Assembly (NCBI GenBank): GCA_012845835.1
Contig: JABAKD010000016.1
Span: forward strand, 9,872,121-9,936,120
Direction of reading: 5' to 3'
DNA from: Undaria pinnatifida
Lineage: Eukaryota; Sar; Phaeophyceae; Laminariales; Alariaceae
Length of the DNA: 64,000 nt
The position numbers and the translations under genes are program-made. Shown here in pieces: positions 35,301 to 44,300 of this stretch (its first letter is position 1; each line of letters begins with the position of its first letter). The notes under the pieces were generated by a model. It made no database searches. It was not told the origin of the DNA and saw only the letters and a list, made by a program, of their open reading frames with translations.

Positions 35301-38300
35301 GTGATCACATTCATGCATAGCCAAATTCTGCAACACCATAGACCCTCGCATCCCTACAATGTCGGCACGGAGCACGTCGATTTTTCGCTGACCGGGTGTT
35401 AGGGAACCAAGAAAGTCGGTCGGTCGGTGAGTTTCAAGACCCGAGGGAGAGGAGGCTCAGCTAACCGGGGGCCGGGGGAGGGGGGCAGACGGTCAGCCGG
35501 CGACCTCCAAAGCCCGAAGGGGTTGCACACTCTTCGTCGGCGTCTTTGCTAACCGAGGGGTGGGGGATGGTCGGTCGGCGAGCTTCAAGGCTCAAGGGAG
35601 TTGCGTAAAGCGTCGGCAGAGGCCTACCAAACCGGGGTGGGGGGGGTGGGGGGGCAAGATGGTCAGTTGGCGAGCTTAAAAGCCTGAGGAAATTTGCACA
35701 CTTTTCGTCAGCTTCTCAGCTAACCAGGGCGGGGGGGGAGACGGCCCATCTGCGAGCTTCAAGGCCGGAGGGAGTTGTTCACATCTTCGTCAGAGGCTCA
35801 GCTAACCGGGGTAGGTGGGGCGGGGGGGGGTGGCGAGCTTCAAGGCCCCGAGGGAGTCGCATACATCGTCGCTTCAGCATATTCCGCCGATTCGCGGTCG
35901 CGCGGCTGTCGGACCCTCCTTTTGGCAGTTTTCTTTGCCAGGCACAAGACCTGGCCAGCCGCCGGCGGTTGGTGGCTACTTTTGCAGGAGTTTTATGACA
36001 CCGGAGGAAGTCAGCGTTTCGCTACCATAACCATATCGAGACGAGAAGCACAGGACCGCTCTTCCGGCAGGTGCCAAAAGTTTGTCTTGGGGTGGCGTTA
36101 GAGGCAACAAATGGCAGAGATAGGCCCGGCAATGATGGTGTCAGGTGCCATACGGGCGACCCGAACCGCGGCGCGCCTTTCCCTTCTTTGCGCGCGATCA
36201 CGCCACGATAACGCGGCGGGAACAGGCGGCCGTAGACGGCGCAAAGTAAAATCAAAACAAAGAAAAAAAAGGGAAAAAAAAAGGGGGGGGGGAGGGGGGG
36301 GGTACCAAGGATTGTACGACGATACTAATGTGATGCCATAATAACATGGAACAATATCGTATATATAAATAATACAGGACAATATACATGAATAAAATAG
36401 AAGAAGAGACTGAGGTGCTGAACGAGGGAGTACTGACTCACTGACTGACTGATGCCACTGGTCACACCGAGTGATAGCTACGCCGCCCACGTGTCCCCAC
36501 GTAAGAGCAGTACGTACCAGGTACCTGGTATGTACCTACGCCGTCGATGGTCCCTGCCACCCTCAGTCCCCTATCCCCTATCATACGACGTAGGTGTCGT
36601 CGCCATAACGGCGGTAGTCGCTATAATGACGCCGCCACGGCAGCGAAGTCGAAACCACGAGCAGTGCGCACCGCTACTCACGATATACCAGGTACAGATA
36701 AATACACACACAAAATAGTATTGCTCGTGCTGTGCGTGCATCAGTGTCAATAGGTCTACATGCAACAATAGGTAACGACCATTGATAGGCCTAGAGGATA
36801 GGTCTACTGTTGACGTTTCGCGCCCCAGCCGCGGCGCGGTAGTGGGTAGTGGGGTGGATGCCCTCGCGCGGAGTGGGGTTCTGCGGCCGCGGTTCGCATG
36901 ACGGCGTGAGGTATGATTTATACATGCGAACGCGCTCAAACAAACGCCGTGTCACAAAATCGTTCAACCATCTTGTTTTTTAATGCGGAAAATATTATTC
37001 CACACTTCGTATTGCAATCAATTATTCAACAGTTCGAATAATTCCAAGTACTGACGATGTCGGCATGGACCCCGCCGTCGAAGATATATACCTGGTACAG
37101 CATAAGTGAGTAGAGGAGAGACGAGGCAGCAATGCTCCTGACCCTCCATTAGTTGCATTCGGAAACCCAGATTGGTGCTGCCTCGACGCCGTCCGGGTGG
37201 TGACATCTGCTTTGTTGCTGTGTGTTTGCTTGCTTAATTATTTGGCTTCGTTTTTGTATTCGGTACGGGGGAAGATGATGGCGGAATTTGCACCGCAGTC
37301 GTCAGGAACAGTGCGCAGGTGATGGGCCGTGCGGCAATGCTCCTACAACTACATCAGTAGGGTAATTCGAAACCCAACTTGGTTGCTGGGCCCGACGTTG
37401 GTTGGATGGAGTCATCTATCTGCTGTGTTGCTATTTGCTACTAATACGAGCTGTCTGTTGTACCTTGCTTTTTGCATTTTGGTCGCGCCGTCCTGTTTCC
37501 CTGTTTTCTTCTATTTTTTTTCCTTTTGGCTTTCTCTTTTTTCTCGTTAATCTTTCTATATATTTAGAAACATGAAAAATACACTTCGGCTGTGAGATCG
37601 ACCAAAAATGATTTTTTTGATCGAAACTCAGCTTTGCAAGCTGCGTGTGTGATACTTCGATCGCGTGTGTTACGGGGTGTGTATACCCTCGTGAAGGGTA
37701 CAGATCGGTGACTCCCCTGCTAATGCCAAGGTAAACAGGACTAAGACGCTCAGCCTTGTTCTGCGCACGGAAACTGTATAACCCGCGTTACGGGGGACAA
37801 AACCGGACACATGTGGAATTCAGTATCCATTAAACCATTAATAATTGTTATACGTGGCGTGAGTTAACGTGTGGAGTGGGCTACTTGGGTTTACCGGGTT
37901 CGTGCGCAAGTTTCTGTGTACTCCCTGCGTATGTAGCAGGCCAGCCGAGGTCCAGCCCAGGCCTGATGCTCGGGTTGTTAGTGCTGTCGAGTCATGATGG
38001 AACATGCGGTGGACGTCGATCGCTACTACTGTTCCGAAGTGCTCTCTCTTCTGCTCTAGATGTAATGCAAAGGGACACTCACACACCTGTATTGATCGAA
38101 TGAAGACCGACGAGCTTTAATATTTTATTCAAAAAAAAAAAAAAAAAAACACTCCAGCTGTGAGATCGAAGATGTCGTCGAAACCCACACTCAGAAGCTG
38201 TGTGTGATACTCCGATCGCGCGGACTAATGCGTGTGTGTCCTCATGAAGGATACTGCTGTATAGGTCGGCGACTCCCCTTATATATTACAAAAATGAAAA

Positions 38301-41300
38301 TACAATCCAGCTGTGAGATCGAATATTTTGTCGAAACTCATCTTTGCAAGCTGTGTGTGATACTCCGATCGCGCGTATTACGGGTTGTGCGTCCTCATTA
38401 AGGATATAGCTCGGCGACTCCCCTTGCAACTACAGTGTAGCTATCAGGGTCAACAGGGTGATGTTAGGCAGTCTGTGCGCGGAAACTATAAAACCCGTTT
38501 CTGAGGGGGACACAATCTGACAGCTGTGGAAGGAACTGCATCAGTTCATTAAGTGAATCCTGTGAGTCGAATAACCGGCGAGGGGAGGGCGGAGTTTTTA
38601 AGGACGTGGGGGCCTGATTTTGATCAAAAAGGGGGCGGGAGGGGGGGAGGGGGGGGGGGACAGGTGGGGCAGCTCAATTTGTGCGTGGAAACTATAAATC
38701 CTTTTTGAGGGGGAGGGGGGGGGGGAATACAACATATAAGTATCATATACTTCAAACAAGCGGTAGTCTGGTGTGCTGCTTGCAATATTTTTTTTGTTCT
38801 TCGCCCGCGTGCTCATTGCGGTTGACATCGCATGCATATGGCCGAATCACCTTGTCATATCTGCAATGTGTATCTCTGTCTTGTAGTTTGTGACCACAGA
38901 GCTCATCTCTCTCGCTCTGAGGCATCAGCACGGACAGTGGTTGTGCTGGATGTGGATGGATGAAAATGTCAGTTTTATGTGAGGAACACAAACACTGCCG
39001 CCACGTACCTGTACGAGTAGTTTCTTCCCAAAATCGTAGTTGGGCAGTTCTAGCATACTTCGGGGTAGAAGGGTTTACCCTCTTGGGACCGCCCTCTCCA
39101 AAAAAACGCCACCAGGTTATGTATATGTTATAGAAACAATCGAGGCGTGCGGCCTTATCAAGCGTCTATTAATAGTATCATGTTTATACTATCATGTTAA
39201 TAGTTGTTGTTTTCTCACATTAACTCTTGGCGAAAATCTAGAGTCCGTGGTCACACAAAAGGTGCTGGAGCCATAGGAAGATCCGAAAAACCAAATGAAA
39301 CAAAAAGTCGTCCGGGAAACACTACGCTTTCCCGCCTAAAACGCACGATACGAAGGCGCACAAGTGAAAAGGTCCAATGTGCACTCAACTCACATGGCCG
39401 CGGGTATCCACTCAACTACAGCATAGAGTTCCCCCGTTCCCACAACTAACCAACTCGCGGTTACAATCCACAGCGGTTCAGCTGCCTGCACCGTACGAAC
39501 CGTACGGTAATCGTGAGCACAGACGAACGCGCCTGCTGTCTGGAGTGCTGCCAGAGTGACGACCCGCGGGCACGTAGTGAAACAAGAGTAATCAAACCAA
39601 AACCACAATACAAATATAAATGATCGCCCCTCCTTCCCGAGTTATTCAACAGGTTGCAGCGAAGCTACTACGCCCGTGCCTGAAGATTGAAAATTGCGGG
39701 GGGTCGTTCCCCATGAAGGGTATACAACTCTTCTACCAACTCTACAAAAATCAGTGACGTGAGTAACATGTTGTACTACTGCCTCGTTAAAAAACCCTGA
39801 AAAAAAGACGATCGCTGCTTTCGTGATGATGGTGTGCGTGCCGGTCGTGGGTCCCGTGTGCCATCCTCCTGCTGTGGTTCTCCATGGACGCCTCATCGCC
39901 TACTCGGCCCGGTCCTTCGCACTTGCTCCCGTTGACACTCCATTCCAATCGGTTCCCCTTTTCCCCCGTCCCAAAAAAACAAAATGCTCCACGCAGCTTG
40001 CGGTGCTGATGTGACAAAAATAGTATCTGTTTTTTTTTTTCTTCTTTTTTCTTTTTCGCACACTTTTACTTTCCAGCTTCTGGACAAACCGTGGTCACAG
40101 GTGTCATCCCTTCTCCTCCCCGGTTCTTGCCTTCAATTTTTATCGCGCATAGGGCTCAGCAATCCCACTGCTTGTCGATTGTTCATCGAGTGTTGCTAAC
40201 TCACGCTCTCGCGCTTTCCGCAAGTCAATTTGTCCACAAGAAAAAGTCCCAAGGAATTTATACAAGTATGCACTCGGCGGGGCTCGAACTCACGAAACTG
40301 ACCTATATCAGGCTCGAGGATAACCTGATACGCCACCGGGGCGACTTGTATCATGTACCAGGTACCATGCAAAGAGCGTGTCGTGCCTGTACAACTCCTT
40401 GGAATGTTGTACTCTAACCATCCTCGAACCCAGCAACCCGCTTTGCTTCGGTTCGCGTGGTGAATGTTGTATTCGTCAGTTTTATTCGTAAATTTTCCCT
40501 TTGAAGTCCGAAAGGGAGTTATGACCAGCTCGCCTCTGCACTTGACAAGCACTCTGTATAACCAGTATGACCACGGTTGTTATTGTTGTTGTTGTTCTCA
40601 TATAAATTCGCATAATCAAGCCCGTGGTCACAGGACAGGCTCCAGTCATTCATGAGTGGAGGAATACCCCACGGGGAAACAAAACATGAACAAAAACAAA
40701 AGTGGTACACGCATAAATCATAGCTGACGCAACTAACGCCTCCGCCAGAAAAATCCTTGTTACAGGAGTAATACGGTAAGGTGGTCGTGACGTTTTTTTG
40801 GATCTTTGAAAATATCTTGGTTATTATTCCCCCCCCCCAAAAGCGGCGACTCCCGAGCTCCACCCGGCCGCCGGCGGCCTCGTGGTGCCGCTACATCCCA
40901 TTCGCACAGCAGCACTACCACGTGCCGGCGAAAGAACGGCCGTCGGTGCCCCACCTCGGCGAGGGGGGAGCGTGGAAATCACCCTCCCGGGGACGGCTCG
41001 CTTGCCCCCCCCCCCGCTTTTTCTTCGTCGCTGCCCACTATTATTTTTTTCGAACTCCAACTATATTGGTCTAAACTTTATAATTGCTTTTTGGCCACTT
41101 GAGCCATGGACAGAGCCATGGGCACGAGACGACAAGCGCACCTGCGTGAACAGCAAGCACAACAACACCAGGACCAATCACAGCAGCGTGCAGCCGTCGC
41201 CGCTCACCGTGCGCAGAATCGGCAACGCGAGCGCTTTTCGCTCGGCCCCCGGCGTGGCGGGGAATAGTACGTAAAAAATTGAAAATCCCGCCCAGCCCGA

Positions 41301-44300
41301 GAGCATTGTAACCAACGAATCGGCTGGTGCTCGCCTGTCAGGTGTATTGCTCCACGTACTGCTGCATTTGCTGTACTGCTGTACTGGGTAGGTCCGTGGG
41401 TGGATGGTGGGTGGTGGGTGGGTGGCGGACGGCGGCTCGCTCCCCGAGATGGCTGAGTATCGTCAAAAAAATGAAACTCCCCCCGTCTGTTTCCTGTTTC
41501 ATACAACGTCCTCAAGAACAAACCAACTAACTGCTCCCCCCGTGCCAGGTGTACTGCTGTACGTAGTGCTGCACTGCTGTACTGCTGTATATAGTAAAGG
41601 TCTGGTCGGTGGGTGGGTGGAGGGTCCACTGCGTCGTCCGTGGTGGGTGGGTGGGCCGTTCCGTACGTGGGAGTCCTTCTTCGTCCTGTGGGAGATGAAC
41701 CTTTTTGTCTCGTTTCTAAAATGCCGGCCTCCCACTGGTGCTTGGGAGTACCACCGTCCCCACTCCTGCACTCCTCTGTCCTTTACTATCGTACGTACTG
41801 CTGCCCTGTTATTATTTTGTTTTTGTATTACTTAAATACAGAGGATGATACCTTTACTACCGTACGTACTGCTGCAGTGCCGTACTGCCTTGTTGTTATT
41901 TTGTTATTATAGTACTTACATACAGAGGATGATACAGCACCAAGTTGTTTTTGTCCGCCATACCGGCCGGCAACAGGCATACTTCGGGAGTAAATATGAA
42001 ATCGGGAGTCAGCTACGACGTGCCAGGTTCATACTACTGGTACATACGTCTCACTACTCGCCCCTGAAAAATCCCGACTACACCGCTTGCCACCCAGAAA
42101 GGACTACGAGCTGGGCCGGGCAAGAAGCTAACATTTCTTCAGAAAAGCATATCTCTGCTGCTCCTAACTCGTTTCCCAAACCGAAAAGACTGCTGAAATC
42201 CTTGAACTCAGGGCTGCAACAGAGAGCCCTCCACAAGCCCTGTACGAGTTGGTTGTACAAACGAAGGGAAACTGACCAATCACAGCACGCTATGATGCGG
42301 CGTGAAAGCGGCGTGAAACCGTCATTTCCGCCCGATTTTTTTTTTTAAATGCGGCGGAATTGCAAGTGGTGGTCAAAACAGCAGCAGCAACAACAGCAGC
42401 AGCAAGGCAACGCTCTCTTGCCAGCGCGCTGTGCCGCGACGCCGCACATGCCTGACGTGATAGAGTGGAAGAGGACCTCCGTCCCTACCGTAATCCATGA
42501 CAAAACCCGGAAGAAGTGGCGGCTGTCGCTGCAATACACGCACAGCAAGAAGAAACGAACTCAGCGGCAATTATCACGGCTTTTCGACACGCGGGAGGAG
42601 GCTGAGGGATGCTCCAGTTGGTGGAGATTGAGCTGGGAACAAGGCCACAAGGGCACGAAGATCGACCCGGGCACTCTTGCCGACGAAGCCTCAAGCATGG
42701 ATACTGAGATTCCTCAAGTTGTGGAGCTTTGCAGAGATGTGTACGTAACATTGCTGTCGAGCGTACCACCGATTTCCAGCAACACCATGTTCTCGCAGGT
42801 GCATGCCGTTGGGGTTGCTCGAGTATGATGCGCACCCGTGCATACCGAACAACTGCTCAACAACGAGTTGCAGCGCTCCTTACGTTGCTGTACCACATGC
42901 GCTGCCGCTGTAGTGTTGTATTCCGTGACCTGTACGTTTGTTTACCAGCGCACACATGCAGCAGTCTCCACTGCTGCTGTGCAGCACCTGTGCAGACCGC
43001 TGTTTTACAGCAGTCTCCACTGCTGCTGTGCAGCACCTGTGCAGACCGCTGTTTTACAGCAGTCTCCACTGCTGCTGTGCAGCAGCAGTGCAGACCGCTG
43101 TTTTACAGCTGTCTCCACTGCTGCTGTGCAGGACCTGTGCAGACAGCTGTTTTACAGCAGTCTCCACTGCTGCTGTGCAGCACCTGTGCAGACCGCTGTT
43201 TTACTGACTGTATTTGATCGCTGTGTGATGGTGCGTGGTGGGTCTGATGAAACGAATGAATTCTCCCAAGGTGTCGAAGTGGCGTCTGCCCGGTAGATGC
43301 AAGTACTTGCAGGTTGCGGTAGGATCCCGTTGCTGGTTGCTCGTGTTCATATAGGGGTGTTCTTACATACAGGGAGTGCTCGCGATAGCGTACGAGTATT
43401 GTTTGGAATGATCCGGGCGTTTTTTGTACGAGAAATGACCAGCGCGAGCATTCGTACGCGTCATTCCGAAGTTATTCTCGTGGAGTGAAACAAGAATGTA
43501 GCCAGCCTGCTGCGCAGTAAAGTACCTATCATACTAATAAAACAGATTTTATCACCGTGTATTCCTGTTGCAGCTGAACCCAAACGTCTTGAAATGCAAT
43601 GCGCACGCATTGCACGAGCTTCTCCAAGTGCAAACATGACATTACTGGGACAGTGGAGGGCGTATTCGCCACCGAATCGATGGTGGGAATTTTGCTCACG
43701 GCAGAGGTGAATCACAAATTCGCGGTGCCCCGCTCAGTTTTTCGAGTTCGGACCTGAAATTTTGACACGTGATTCGTATCAATATTTCCAACACACTCAA
43801 TGTTGATCACCTCGAAAAAAAAAAAATCTTCCGGACTTACGGCGGGTCAAAAGAATTCTGAAATCATGAAATCGAGGGAAAATGCTCCGAAAAAAAAAAA
43901 AAAAAAAATTGATCAGCATTCAGTGTTTTTGTAAGCTTGATAAGAATCACGTCTCAAATTTTCAGATCCGAACTCGAAAAATTGAGCGGGGCAGAGCGAA
44001 ATCAAGCTTTTTTCAGCTTCTTGCCCGGCCCAGCTCGTACCACGTTTATATTTAAAAAAAATATATTGCACCTGGTACCTACGATATCACTACGCTTTTT
44101 CCCTAGGGTATTCCTCAGCTCCAGAGTGACTGGAGCCTGTCCTGTGACCACGGACTTGATTATGCGAGTTAATGTGAGAACATCAACAACAACTACGCAT
44201 ACGCACGTCAAACTCAAGCCGATTGGGAAAAAAAGAAGAGACTAAAAAAAAAAAAAAGGTGAGGAAAAAAAACGAAACGTGAAAGAAAAAGAAAAGAAAC

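Noticed and set aside
42958-43296. Cysteine-rich secreted protein ORF (152-162 codons)
   Set aside because: It is the 49-bp CTG-rich minisatellite read in successive frames.
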